Part shown: piece by piece, positions 19,064 to 27,684 of the stretch
Position numbering within the stretch: the stretch's first letter is position 1
Layout: each line of letters opens with the position of its first letter
From: Brachybacterium equifaecis
Lineage (GTDB): Bacteria; Actinomycetota; Actinomycetes; Actinomycetales; Dermabacteraceae
Direction: 5' to 3'
NCBI RefSeq assembly: GCF_023509525.1
Contig: NZ_JAKNCJ010000002.1
Coordinates: 558,001 to 622,000 of the forward strand
DNA length: 64,000 nt
The notes under the pieces: generated by a model
What the model saw: only the letters and a program-made list of their open reading frames with translations
What the model was told of the DNA's origin: nothing
The model's database searches: none
Made by a program: the position numbers and the translations under genes

Positions 19064-19081
19064 TGTGCACAGATGTGCACA
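19064..19081. promoter_or_regulatory. Tandem TGTGCACA operator boxes
   Basis: Two perfect 8-nt palindromes TGTGCACA at 19064-19071 and 19074-19081 have start-to-start spacing of 10 bp, one helical turn. Looser relatives (GTGCGATGCGTGCA) lie just upstream. The second box runs into CACAAT (19078-19083), which lies 6 nt before the regulator's ATG and has the A and T expected of a leaderless -10. The likely ligand is the adjacent SorC-type regulator, controlling itself and glpDFK. Confidence 0.6.
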
Positions 19082-19089
19082 ATAGGCCT

Positions 19090-20049
19090 ATGAGAGCGGA
19101 TGATCGGCGCGCGCTGGCGTTCGAGGCTGCACGGATGTACTACGAGGACGCCCGGACCATGGAGGCGATCGCGTCTCGGCTGCGCGTCTCCCGCTCCACG
19201 GTGTCGCGGCTCCTGAGCGACGCGCGCGAGGAAGGCATCGTGCGGATCTCCCTGCACGCGCCGGGCGCCCGCAGGGTCAGCGACCTGCAGGAGGAGCTGT
19301 CCGCGCTCCACGGGGTGCGCGCGATCGTCGTGCCCTCGCCCCGCGAGCAGAGCGAGCACGACCGCCTGTCAGCCGTGGCCGCCGCCGGGGCGGAGGTCGT
19401 CAGCGCGCTCGTGCAGCCCGACTCCGTGATCGGCCTCGCCTGGGGCACCACCATCGCCGCGCTCGTCGGCGCGCTCGAGCCGCGCCCCCTGCCCGGGCTC
19501 TCGATCGTGCAGCTCAACGGCGCGATCAACGCCGCCGGCGCGGGCCTGCCCTACGTCTCGGCGATGCTCGCGCGCGCCGCGGACTCCTGGGGCGCGCGCG
19601 TGCACCTCTTCCCCGTGCCCGCCTTCTTCGACTACCCCGAGACGCGCGAGGCGCTGTGGCGCGAGCGGTCCGTGCGGCAGGTGCTCGCCCTGCAGTCCCG
19701 CTGCCGGCTGGCCGTGTTCGGCGTCGGCGCGTTCGACGCCGAGGTGCCCAGCCACGTCCACACCTCCGACTACCTCTCGGCCGAGGACGTGCGCAGCCTG
19801 CGCGCCGACGGCGCCGTCGGCGACGTCTGCACCGTGTTCCTGCGGGCCGACGGCACCTGGCGGCCCGTGCGCATGAACGCGCGCGGCTCGGGTCCGAGCC
19901 CGGAGGCGCTCGCCCGGATCCCCCGCCGCGTGCTCGTCGCTGCGGGGCCGCGCAAGGCCGTGCCGCTGCGGGCGGCGCTGCTGTCGGGCTGCGCGACCGA
20001 TCTGGTGGTCGACGAGGTGACCGCGGCCCGCCTCATGCAGCTGGGCTGA
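19090..20049 (+). CDS. SorC-family sugar-binding transcriptional regulator, probable glp regulator
   Basis: A 319-residue regulator. The N-terminal helix-turn-helix (ARTMEAIASRLRVSRSTVSRLL) is at about residues 20-41; residues 60-319 form the SorC/DeoR-like effector domain that binds phosphorylated sugars (VIGLAWGTTIAALV, LAVFGVGAFDAEVPSHVHTS). ATG 19090 has no Shine-Dalgarno site and may be leaderless. Its position opposite glpD and the shared operator boxes suggest it senses glycerol 3-phosphate or a related triose. GlpR-type regulators in many bacteria belong to the DeoR class, so the effector is an inference. Confidence 0.85.
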   Translation: MRADDRRALAFEAARMYYEDARTMEAIASRLRVSRSTVSRLLSDAREEGIVRISLHAPGARRVSDLQEELSALHGVRAIVVPSPREQSEHDRLSAVAAAGAEVVSALVQPDSVIGLAWGTTIAALVGALEPRPLPGLSIVQLNGAINAAGAGLPYVSAMLARAADSWGARVHLFPVPAFFDYPETREALWRERSVRQVLALQSRCRLAVFGVGAFDAEVPSHVHTSDYLSAEDVRSLRADGAVGDVCTVFLRADGTWRPVRMNARGSGPSPEALARIPRRVLVAAGPRKAVPLRAALLSGCATDLVVDEVTAARLMQLG

Positions 20050-20052
20050 GGT

Positions 20053-21551
20053 TCAGGAGGCCTTCGCCGAACCGGCCGTCCTCGGGACGAGCACGATCAC
20101 CGCGATGAGCGCGAGGATCACCATTCCCGCCTCGAACAGGTTCCCGGCCATCGCGCCGAAGCGGATCGGGAGGGCGTCGGGCGCACCCTGGAACAGTCCC
20201 CCGGCGGCGATGCGGTCGGGATCCATCGCGGAACCCGCGGCGAGGATCGCGCCGGCGATCGCGAGCCCGATCGCGGCGCCGAGCGAGGAGGCCATCTTGA
20301 AGACGCCCGAGGCCGCGCCGCTCTGCTCCGTGGGCACCGAGGAGATCGCGGCGTCGGTCGCAGGGGTGGCGAAGAACCCCAGGCCCGTGCCGAACAGGGT
20401 CATGCCGATCACCGCGACCACCACGTAGACGGGCAGCGGGAGGAACGTGAGGGAGCACAGGGCAACACCGCGGTGCCGAGGATCGCCATTCCCCAGGTCA
20501 TCGGGCGCTTCGGGCCGAAGCGCTGCAGCAGCTTCTCCCCCACCCGGATCAGCGAGAGGATCGCGATCAGGTAGCCCAGGGTCAGCGAGGCGGCGGCCAG
20601 CGGGGACCAGCCGGCGCCCTTCTGCAGGAAGTTCTGCACCAGGAAGATCGTGCCGATCGTGGCGTTGGCCAGGAAGTTCGCGACCACGGCCCCGGTGAAC
20701 GTGGGGATGCGGAACAGGTCCAGGTGCAGGAACGGTGCGGCCTTGCGCGTCTCGATCGCGATGAAGGCGATCAGTCCGATCACCGTCACCACGAGCAGCG
20801 CGATGCCCGCGAGGGAGAGCCAGCCGATGCGCGGCCCCTGGGAGATGTACACGTTCAGCGCCAGCAGGGTGATCACGAAGACGATCACGCCGCCCGGGTC
20901 GAACCGGGCGTGGCCGCCAGCGGGCGCCTGCGCCTTCACCTCGGGGGTGCCCCGCGTCAGCAGGAGCGCGCCGATCGCGACCAGGATCGACAGCGCGAAG
21001 ATGCCGCGCCAGCCGAAGAACGAGGAGGCCATCAGCCCTCCGAAGAAAGAGGTCACCCCCGAGCCGCCGAAGGTGCCGATCGAGAAGAAGGACACCGCGC
21101 GCTGGCGGTCGGCGCCCTGGAAGAAGGTGTTGATCAGCGCGAGCGCCGAGGGCATGATCGCCGCGGCGCTGAGGCCCTGGGCGATGCGGCCGCCGAGCAG
21201 GACGCTCGAGGTGAGGGCGCCGGCGTCGGCCGGGGCGAGAGCGACGAGCGCGGAGCCGATGATGCTGAGGACCAGGCCGATCCGCAGCATCCTCACGCGG
21301 CCGAGGCGGTCGGCGAGGCCGCCGGCGACCACCACGAAGATCCCCGAGAAGAGGGCGGCGACGGAGACCGCGAGGTTGGTCGTGGTCTGCGGGATGCCGA
21401 GAGAGCTCTGGACCGCCGGGTTCACGTTGATGAAGGTCTGCGCGAACAGCCAGAACGTGATGACCGCGAGGACGATCCCGATGAGCCAGCCGGTCCCGGG
21501 CCGGAATCCGTCGGCCGCGAGGGCACGGGCGGGGGCATGCGAAGCGGGCAT
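20053..21551 (-). pseudogene. MFS transporter (multidrug/solute exporter type) with 1-nt frameshift
   Basis: A 14-helix-like major facilitator protein of about 499 residues when repaired. The N-terminal part is open from ATG 21551 and includes the GGLADRLGRVRMLRIG cytoplasmic loop motif. After about residue 362 (GMAILGTAV) the frame is lost at about 20460-20470, and the last about 135 residues (TFLPLPVYVVVAVIGMTLFG onward) continue one base off. Adding one base restores an exact 500-codon gene. It is a real recent frameshift or a sequencing error. Substrate unknown. The 3' end meets the SorC regulator's 3' end with a 3-nt gap. Confidence 0.82.
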
Positions 21552-21719
21552 GGGGACTCCTCTTCCAGGGCGATCGCCTGCGGCGATCGGGTGTGCACAG
21601 CGTACGGGCGGATCGTCCGGGGGGAGGGACGTTCTTCCCTCGCGCCCCGGGGGCTAGTCTGTGCACGCATCCGGCGCCGGCACCCCGCGGAGCCCCCCGG
21701 ACCTGATCTGGAGGACCCC

Positions 21720-21782
21720 ATGACCGACCCTGCTGCGACGCCCGCCCCCGGGCGTCCCGTCCACTTCGAGGCTGCGGCATGA
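21720..21782 (+). pseudogene. 20-codon mini-ORF, possible N-terminal remnant of a VOC-family protein
   Basis: ATG 21720 follows CTGGAGGACCCC, a good ribosome site, and encodes 20 residues ending GRPVHFEAAA. GRPVHFE resembles the opening strand of glyoxalase/VOC proteins. It stops in TGA overlapping the ATG of the next gene (ATGA), so it could now serve to couple translation into the reductase gene. The match to VOC proteins is only seven residues, so the origin is uncertain. Confidence 0.35.
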
Positions 21783-22366
21783 CCCGCCCGCTGATCCTCA
21801 CCGAGATGATCACGCTGGACGGCGTGATGGAGGCGCCCGGCGGCCCTGATGAGCACCCGCGCGCCGGCTGGACGTTCGAGAACATCGACTTCGTGCCCGA
21901 GGCCTATGCCCTCAAGGGCCGCGAGCAGATGGAGTCGACCGCCCTGCTGCTGGGCCGCGTGACCTTCAGGTTCTTCGCGCCGGTCTGGCCCTCGATGGAC
22001 GAGCAGTTCGCGCACTACAACGCGCTGCCCAAGTACGTCGTCTCCACGACGCTCGACGCCGAGGAGGTCGAGGCGAACGCCTGGGGCGACTGCCACCTGC
22101 TCACCTCGATCGACGACGTCGCTGCGCTCAAGGAAACCGAGGGCGGACCGATCATCGTGCACGGCTCCGGGAAGCTCGCCCAGTCGCTGCTCGCGGCGGG
22201 CCTCGTGGACCGCATCCACCTGCTCACGTTCCCCGTGGTGCTCGGCGCGGGCCAGCGCCTCTTCTCCAGCGAGGACGCCGGCATCGCGCAGCTGAAGGTC
22301 CTGGAGGACGAGACGTTCTCCAACGGCGTGCGCGCCACCGTGCTGGAGGTCGTGCGCGAGGGCTGA
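21779..22366 (+). CDS. Dihydrofolate reductase-like / RibD C-terminal domain protein
   Basis: A 195-residue single-domain NADPH reductase-like protein (PF01872-type). Features are the opening strand LILTEMITLDGVMEAPGGPDE, LLLGRVTFRFFAPVWP in the middle, the KYVVSTTL strand, and GGPIIVHGSGKLAQSLLAAGLVDRIHLLTFPVVLGAG-type elements forming the cofactor site near residues 120-160. Such proteins are widespread in actinobacteria and their substrates are mostly unknown. It starts by ATGA overlap with a 20-codon mini-ORF that carries the ribosome site, and ends at a hairpin terminator. Confidence 0.85.
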   Translation: MTRPLILTEMITLDGVMEAPGGPDEHPRAGWTFENIDFVPEAYALKGREQMESTALLLGRVTFRFFAPVWPSMDEQFAHYNALPKYVVSTTLDAEEVEANAWGDCHLLTSIDDVAALKETEGGPIIVHGSGKLAQSLLAAGLVDRIHLLTFPVVLGAGQRLFSSEDAGIAQLKVLEDETFSNGVRATVLEVVREG

Positions 22367-22384
22367 GAGTCTGCGCGCATGCAG

Positions 22385-22418
22385 GAGGGGCCCGTCGGCA
22401 GATGCCGACGAGCCCCTC
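22385..22418. terminator. Two-way hairpin terminator
   Basis: GAGGGGC-CCGTCGGCA pairs with TGCCGACG-AGCCCCTC around a GA loop, with one bulge, and an outer GCATGC pair extends the stem. It lies between the convergent reductase and SRPBCC genes. Confidence 0.75.
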
Positions 22419-22463
22419 TTCGCATGCAGCGCGAGCGCTGAATGCAGCGCGCGGGCGCTGAGA

Positions 22464-22928
22464 TCAGGCGACCGCAGCAGCCAGCTGGTTCAGGGAGTCC
22501 TCGAGCTCGTCCGCGGAGACCTTCGGGAAGATCGAGGCGAGCTTCTTGTCGGTCACCTTCGACCAGTCGTAGGTGAGGGTGACGAGGGTGGAGTCGGAGC
22601 CCTGGGACTCGAGGGTGTAGAGCCACTCCCAGCCGGCGGGCTCGGTCTTGCTCTTCTCCTGGGCCGGCTGCCAGCCGATCATCTTGTTGGAGTCGAACGC
22701 GGTGACGTGGTTGAACATCTGGTAGTCGCCGCCCATGTCCTCGGCGTGCATGTTCATCACGAAGACCTCGCCGGTCTTCGAGATGCGCTCGGTGTTCTCG
22801 GCGGAGCGGACCATGCCCGAGCCGTCGAACTCGTGGTGGCGGGCCGGCAGGCTCAGCAGCGAGAAGATCTCGCTGGCCGGGGCGTCGATGGTGCGGGAGA
22901 CGGAGAGGGAGGTGTCGTTGGTGTTCAT
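22464..22928 (-). CDS. SRPBCC-family protein (polyketide cyclase/START-like fold)
   Basis: A 154-residue helix-grip protein. It opens with the family pattern SVSRTIDAPASEIFSLLSLP and the FDGSGMVRS loop, and ends with a long C-terminal helix (ADELEDSLNQLAAAVA). Members bind small hydrophobic ligands or act as cyclases or stress proteins; nothing here identifies a ligand. The ATG at 22928 has a weak GTAGGAGGC site just upstream. It is a single gene between a terminator and a region of palindromic repeats. Confidence 0.82.
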   Translation of the reverse strand: MNTNDTSLSVSRTIDAPASEIFSLLSLPARHHEFDGSGMVRSAENTERISKTGEVFVMNMHAEDMGGDYQMFNHVTAFDSNKMIGWQPAQEKSKTEPAGWEWLYTLESQGSDSTLVTLTYDWSKVTDKKLASIFPKVSADELEDSLNQLAAAVA

Positions 22929-23067
22929 GCCTCCTACCCTGCCACCGCGAACCTGGGAATCGCACCCGTGCGCTTGGGCGGAAGCTGGGAGGCGTGGCCG
23001 CCGGAGGGCCGGGAGGCCGCCTCCGGACCGCCATGCTCACCGAGGCGCCAGTCTCCGGCCCGCCCAC

Positions 23068-23093
23068 GTACCTTTCGTCCGGCGCAAAGGTAC
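23068..23093. repeat. Palindromic repeat family B, copy 1 (core only)
   Basis: GTACCTTT at 23068-23075 and AAAGGTAC at 23086-23093 flank a 10-nt loop (CGTCCGGCGC). It lies in the 376-bp gap (22929-23304) between the SRPBCC promoter and the 3' end of the betaine-binding gene. No gene is supportable in that gap. Confidence 0.75.
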
Positions 23094-23158
23094 CCCAGGG
23101 GGCCACAGTGCACGGAGCACTGCGTGCGGCCCATGCCCCTTTCCATCGAGGCGGATCT

Positions 23159-23206
23159 GGCCCGCTCCCGTACCTTTCGCGCGGCGCAAAGGTACCTGAG
23201 CGGGCC
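23159..23206. repeat. Palindromic repeat family B, copy 2 (full length)
   Basis: GGCCCGCTC...GTACCTTTCG...CGCAAAGGTAC...GAGCGGGCC, a 48-nt inverted repeat with the same core as the copy at 23068 and as the one at 39847-39900. It lies about 100 nt beyond the end of the minus-strand betaine ABC operon, so it could act as its terminator. Confidence 0.85.
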
Positions 23207-23304
23207 GAACGCGCAGGGGGCGTGCGGGCCGGGCCGAACGTGCTGGGGGCGTGTGGGCCGGGCCGGAGGGGGGCGGCCCCCGCCCTCGGCGGCCCCCGCC
23301 CCTG

Positions 23305-24273
23305 TCAGCCCGCGAGGCCCTTCGCGGCCAGCCAGTCCTTCGCGATCGCGGCGGAATCGGCCTGCTCGTCGACGCTGCGGGTGTTCAGCGCGATGAGCTC
23401 CTCGGTGGTGAGGGCGTCGGTGACGGCCTTCAGCGCGGCGGCAGCGGCGTCATCGACCTTCGCGGAGACGATCGGCACCACGTTCTGCGGGAGGATCATC
23501 GACTTCGGATCCTCGAGCGCCACCAGGCCGTTCTTCCCGATCGCGGGATCGGCGGTGTAGATGTCGGCGATCTGGACGCTGCCGTCCAGCAGCGCGGCGA
23601 GCGTGAGCGGGCCGCCCGAGTCGGAGACGGGCACGAGGGTGATGTCCACGCCGTAGCTGCTCTTCGCGCCGGCAGGGCCGTAGGGACGGGCCTCGAACTC
23701 GGGATTCGCCGCGATCTGCAGATCCGCGATCCCCGCGAGGTCGCCGATCTGCGCGAGCGAGTGCTGGGCGGCGAAATCGGCGGTCGTGGAGTAGGAGTCC
23801 TGGTCGGTGGCCTGGGCGTACGCAAGGGCGCGCAGGCCCTCTGGCAGCGACGTGCCGAGCGCGGCGGAGAGCTCGTCGGCCGTGCCGGTGGTGATCGCAT
23901 CGTCGAAGTACTGGGCGAGGTTCCCCAGGTACTCGGGCATGACGTCGATCGCGCCGGACTGCAGCTCGGGGACGTACACCTCACGCTGGCCGATCTGGTA
24001 CTGCCGCTCGACGCTCGCACCCGCGCCCTCGAGCGCCTGCGCGAACAGCTCGGCGATGATCTCGTTGGAGTAGTACTGCTGGCTGCCGACGACGATCGCC
24101 CCGCTGCCCGCCGCTCCCCCGCTCGTGGCGCCGGATGCGGGGGCCGAGGTGCCCTCGGCCAGCGGATCGGAGTTCGAGCAGGCGGCGGCGCCGAGGACGA
24201 TGGCCCCGGCGCCGGCGATCCCGGCGAGCGCGCGGCGGGAGACCGCGGAGGCGGAGGTGCTGCTGGAGGTCAT
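23305..24273 (-). CDS. Osmoprotectant/betaine ABC transporter substrate-binding lipoprotein
   Basis: Extracellular receptor for a quaternary amine such as glycine betaine, choline or a relative. The 322-residue protein has a signal ending in lipobox GAAAC (Cys32), a Gly/Ser linker, then the OpuAC-type fold starting IVVGSQQYYSNEIIAELFAQ with VYVPELQSGAIDVMPEYLGN, the characteristic segment of this binding-protein class. ATG 24273 follows AAGGAG. It is last in a four-gene operon (ATPase, two permeases, receptor). Ligand choice cannot be read from sequence alone; see the finding on an EgtU/ergothioneine alternative. Confidence 0.88.
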   Translation of the reverse strand: MTSSSTSASAVSRRALAGIAGAGAIVLGAAACSNSDPLAEGTSAPASGATSGGAAGSGAIVVGSQQYYSNEIIAELFAQALEGAGASVERQYQIGQREVYVPELQSGAIDVMPEYLGNLAQYFDDAITTGTADELSAALGTSLPEGLRALAYAQATDQDSYSTTADFAAQHSLAQIGDLAGIADLQIAANPEFEARPYGPAGAKSSYGVDITLVPVSDSGGPLTLAALLDGSVQIADIYTADPAIGKNGLVALEDPKSMILPQNVVPIVSAKVDDAAAAALKAVTDALTTEELIALNTRSVDEQADSAAIAKDWLAAKGLAG

Positions 24274-24316
24274 GGTGTCTCCTTCGGAGAGCGAGTGATG
24301 CGGCGGATGCGGTCGG

Positions 24317-24982
24317 TCAGGCGCGGGCGGCACCGCGGGGAGCGGCGACCCGTTCGAGCAGCCGCAGGGCGAGGTCGATGACGAGGGCGAGGGCCACCAC
24401 TAGGATGGACCCCGCGAGCATCTGCGGGTAGTCCTGGATGTTGAGGCCCAGGAAGATGAAGCGGCCGAGGCCGCCGTTGCCGATGTAGGCGGCGAGCATG
24501 ACCGTGGAGATCACCTGCACGCTCGCCAGGCGCACGCCCGAGATCAGCAGCGGCAGCCCCAGCGGCACCTCGACGCGGGTGAGGATCTGCCATTCTGTCA
24601 TGCCCTGGGCCCGGGCGGCGTCCACGGTCTGCGAGTCCACCGCCTCGACCGCCGAGTACGCGCCGGCCAGCAGCGAGGGGATCGCGAGGATCACGAAGGC
24701 GAGGATCGGGGCGGTCAGCCCGATCCCGAACCAGAGCCCGAACAGGGTCACGAGGCCGAGGGTGGGCAGGGCGCGCGCGGCGCCGCTGAGGGTCACGGCG
24801 AGCCCGCGGCCCCGGCGCGTGTGGCCGACGAGCAGGCCGATCGGGATCGCGATGGCCGCGGCGATCGCGACGCCGAGCGCGGTGTAGGCGAGGTGCTCGA
24901 GCAGGCGCACGCCGATGCCCGTCGGCCCCGACCAGCGGGCAGGGTCGGCGAGCCACTGCAGGGCGAGGAGGAGCTGGTTCAT
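24317..24982 (-). CDS. Osmoprotectant ABC transporter permease
   Basis: A 221-residue inner-membrane subunit of the betaine-type importer. Several hydrophobic helices are visible, and the EAA-like loop reads DAARAQGMTEWQILTRVEVPLGLP, which docks on the ATPase, followed by GNGGLGRFIFLGL, typical of OpuCB/ProW-like permeases. The ATG at 24982 overlaps the stop of the preceding permease by ATGA, indicating translational coupling. The binding protein follows 43 nt downstream. Confidence 0.9.
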   Translation of the reverse strand: MNQLLLALQWLADPARWSGPTGIGVRLLEHLAYTALGVAIAAAIAIPIGLLVGHTRRGRGLAVTLSGAARALPTLGLVTLFGLWFGIGLTAPILAFVILAIPSLLAGAYSAVEAVDSQTVDAARAQGMTEWQILTRVEVPLGLPLLISGVRLASVQVISTVMLAAYIGNGGLGRFIFLGLNIQDYPQMLAGSILVVALALVIDLALRLLERVAAPRGAARA

Positions 24983-25704
24983 CGCGCCTCTCCCGTCTGC
25001 TGCGCCGCCTGGTGGGCGGTCTGCGCCGTCTGCTGCCCTGCCCGCGGCGCCGTGCGCACCTTCGCGGTCCGGGCCGGTCGGCTCCACGGGAGCAGCAGTC
25101 GACCGGCGAGGACGATGAGGGCGTCGAGCAGGAGCGCGAGGGCGGCCGTCAGCAGGATGCCGGAGAGGATCTCGGCGGTGATGCCGCGCTGGAAGCCGTC
25201 GATGAACAGCAGGCCGAGGTTCGGGACGCCGAGCACCCCGCCGACGGTCACAAGCGACACCGTGCTCACGGCGACCACGCGCAGCCCGGCGACCAGTGCC
25301 GGCCCCGCGAGCGGCAGCTCGACCTGCCAGAACCGGGCCCAAGGGGTGAAGCCCTGGGCGGTCGCGGAGTCGAGCGTCGCGCCGCGCACGGCGCGCAGGG
25401 CCTCCGCCGCGGTCGGGATCATCAGGGCGAGGCCGTAGATCGTCAGCGCCACCACGATGTTCAGGGGGCTGCGGATGCTGGTGCCGAGGATGATCGGCAG
25501 CACGATGAACAGCGGCAGGGAGGGGATCGCGTACAGGAGCCCCGCGGTGGTGGTGACGGAACTGCGCAGCCAGCCGCGGGCGCTCGCGAGCTTCGCGATC
25601 GGCACCGCCAGCACGAAGGCGAGCAGGATCGGCGGGAGGGACTGGAGGAGATGCGCCCCGAGCCGGGAGGCCAGCAGGTCCAGGTTCGCGAGGACCCAGC
25701 TCAC
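24979..25704 (-). CDS. Osmoprotectant ABC transporter permease
   Basis: A 241-residue second permease, forming a heterodimer with the next gene product. Helices are visible from LLQSLPPILLAFVLAVPIAK onward, with the docking loop DSATAQGFTPWARFWQVELPLA at about residues 110-130. The last about 35 residues are soluble and rich in Gln/Ala/Thr (AGQQTAQTAHQAAQQT), an unusual tail with no assigned role. Start and stop overlap both neighbours by 4 nt. Confidence 0.9.
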   Translation of the reverse strand: MSWVLANLDLLASRLGAHLLQSLPPILLAFVLAVPIAKLASARGWLRSSVTTTAGLLYAIPSLPLFIVLPIILGTSIRSPLNIVVALTIYGLALMIPTAAEALRAVRGATLDSATAQGFTPWARFWQVELPLAGPALVAGLRVVAVSTVSLVTVGGVLGVPNLGLLFIDGFQRGITAEILSGILLTAALALLLDALIVLAGRLLLPWSRPARTAKVRTAPRAGQQTAQTAHQAAQQTGEAR

Positions 25705-26510
25705 CGGAGCACCCCGGCGACGCGGCCCGCGCCGTCCAGGACGATGCGCTCGCCGTCCTTCTCCTCGACGTGCAGGGCGCGCCGCCCCTCGCGGCTGCCG
25801 ACGAAGGACTCCACGAAGTTGTCGGCCGGAGCGGCGAGGATCTCCGCGGGGGTCCCCGACTGGGCGATCACCCCGCCCGGGCGGAGGATCACGACCTCGT
25901 CGCCGAGCAGGAACGCCTCGTCGATGTCATGGGTGACGAACAGGATGGTCTTGCCCAGGTCGCTCTGCAGGCGCAGCAGCTCCTTCTGGAGCTCCGCGCG
26001 CACGATCGGGTCCACGGCCCCGAACGGCTCGTCCATCAGCAGGATGTTGGGATCCGCGGCGAGCGCGCGGGCGACGCCGACGCGCTGCTGCTGCCCGCCG
26101 GAGAGCTGCGAGGGGTAGCGCTCGCCGAGGTCCCGGCCGAGGCCGACCATCTCCAGGAGGTCGGCGGCGCGGGCGCGGGCCTCGCGCTTCGGCTTCCCAT
26201 TCAGGACGGGGACGGTCGCGACGTTGTCGAGCACGGTGCGGTGCGGCAGGAGCCCGGCGGCCTGCATGACGTATCCGATGCGGCGGCGCAGCTTCACGGG
26301 ATCCATCGTGGCGACGTCGGTGCCGTCGATCAGCACCTGGCCGCTGCTGGGCTCGACCATCCGGTTCACCATCCGCATGAGGGTGGTCTTGCCGGATCCG
26401 GAGGTGCCGACGAGCACCACGGACTCATGGGAGTCGATGGTGAAGGAGAAGTCGTGCACCGCCGTGGTGCCGCCGAGGTAGGTCTTCCCGACGCGGTCGA
26501 AGCGGATCAT
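25701..26510 (-). CDS. Osmoprotectant ABC transporter ATP-binding protein
   Basis: A 269-residue ATPase driving betaine-type uptake. Walker A is GTSGSGKTT at about 36-44, the signature LSGGQQQRV lies in the middle, Walker B is ILLMDEPF and the H-loop is THD. It lacks the CBS domains found on many OpuCA/ProV proteins, so osmotic gating, if any, must come from elsewhere. It is first in the operon; the ATG at 26510 is preceded by GAGGAG and a run of nine C residues. No operator is recognised in the 142-bp upstream gap. Confidence 0.92.
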   Translation of the reverse strand: MIRFDRVGKTYLGGTTAVHDFSFTIDSHESVVLVGTSGSGKTTLMRMVNRMVEPSSGQVLIDGTDVATMDPVKLRRRIGYVMQAAGLLPHRTVLDNVATVPVLNGKPKREARARAADLLEMVGLGRDLGERYPSQLSGGQQQRVGVARALAADPNILLMDEPFGAVDPIVRAELQKELLRLQSDLGKTILFVTHDIDEAFLLGDEVVILRPGGVIAQSGTPAEILAAPADNFVESFVGSREGRRALHVEEKDGERIVLDGAGRVAGVLR

Positions 26511-26652
26511 GGGGGGGGGTGCTCCTCAGGTCGGCGCGGGCAGCGGGGGTGCCCGGCTCCGCCCCGGGACTGCAGGACGGGCGACTCGCCACCCTACGGG
26601 CTCTGCTGCCCCGCGCTCCCGGGCAACGTACAGGGTGGGACGGATCCTCTGC

Positions 26653-27684
26653 TCAGGCGGTCCCGGCTCGGAGCGGCGGGCTCTCGGCTCCGGCCGACGG
26701 CGCCGCTGCGGCCGGCCCCAGACCCGCTCCGCGCAGCGTCTCGAGCGCGAGGCGGAGTACGGCCTGGCTGTGGTCCAGGCGGCGGTCGCGCTCGGCGAGG
26801 TCGCCCGCGGCGATCATCCGCGCGAAGGCCCGGAACTCGGGGACCATGCGGTGCTCGGCAGGCTGCTCGGGGGCGCTCTCCTCCGCCTCTCCGCGGCGCT
26901 GGACGCGCACGGGGCCCATCGTGTTCGGCGGTCCGTCCACGGCGATCCATCCGTCCGTGCCCTGCACGGCGGTGCGCCGCGGGCCGTAGGAGTCCTTCGC
27001 GCAGACGCAGACGGCGGTGCTGTCCCCGTAGTCCAGGACCAGCACTCCGGAGGTGTCGGCGCCGCGCTCGATGCGCGGGGTGTAGCGGACGCGGCGCGGG
27101 ACGCCCAGGAGGCCGACGGCGAGGTGCAGGGTGTAGATGCCGATGTCCAGCAGCGCCCCGCCGCCGCGGGCGGGATCGAACGCGGCGGGCGTCTCGCCAC
27201 GGGCGAAGGCGTCCAGCCGCGAGGAGCGCTGGGAGTAGTCGCACTGCAGCAGGCGCACGTCCCCCACCAGGTCCAGGTGCGTGCGCACCCACTCGAAGGC
27301 GGGCAGGTCGAGGGTGGTGATGGCCTCGACGAGGATCAGCTCGCGCTCCTCGGCGATCGCGCGCAGCTGCGCGAGGTGGTCCTCGCGCAGCACGAAGGGC
27401 TTCTCGCAGATGACGTGCTTGCCCGCCTCGAGGGCGGCGATCGACGCCTCGAAGTGGAGGTCGTTGGTGAGCGCCACCCACACGGTGTCGACGCCGGGAT
27501 CGGCGAGGCACGCCGCGAGGTCGGTGTGCACGCGCGCGATCCCGTGCTCGCCCGCGATCGCCTCGAGCTTCTCGCGGCTCGCGGGGCGGCCGAAGATCGC
27601 GGCCAGCTCCAAGCCCTCGACCTCGCGGGCGTGCGGGAGGAAGTCGCGCACGATCATCCCGCTGCCGAGGACGGCGAGCCTCAT
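26653..27684 (-). CDS. Gfo/Idh/MocA-family oxidoreductase
   Basis: A 343-residue NAD(P)-dependent dehydrogenase of unknown substrate. The Rossmann motif near the start reads VLGSGMIVRDFLPHA. The family EKP motif is intact (GKHVICEKPF, about residues 90-98), with lysine as the probable catalytic residue. The C-terminal domain has the DIGIYTLHLAVGLLG helix. It overlaps the preceding Gfo/Idh gene by ATGA, so the pair is co-translated and may act in sequence on one sugar, inositol or imine-type substrate. Confidence 0.87.
   Translation of the reverse strand: MRLAVLGSGMIVRDFLPHAREVEGLELAAIFGRPASREKLEAIAGEHGIARVHTDLAACLADPGVDTVWVALTNDLHFEASIAALEAGKHVICEKPFVLREDHLAQLRAIAEERELILVEAITTLDLPAFEWVRTHLDLVGDVRLLQCDYSQRSSRLDAFARGETPAAFDPARGGGALLDIGIYTLHLAVGLLGVPRRVRYTPRIERGADTSGVLVLDYGDSTAVCVCAKDSYGPRRTAVQGTDGWIAVDGPPNTMGPVRVQRRGEAEESAPEQPAEHRMVPEFRAFARMIAAGDLAERDRRLDHSQAVLRLALETLRGAGLGPAAAAPSAGAESPPLRAGTA

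Noticed and set aside
23086-23206. Insertion sequence between the SRPBCC and betaine-receptor genes
   Set aside because: Only palindromic repeats are present; no transposase fragment or flanking target duplication is seen.
26511-26519. Run of nine G bases as a phase-variation tract
   Set aside because: It lies between the ribosome site and the start codon of the betaine ATPase, not inside a gene; it could affect translation spacing, but nothing shows that it varies.
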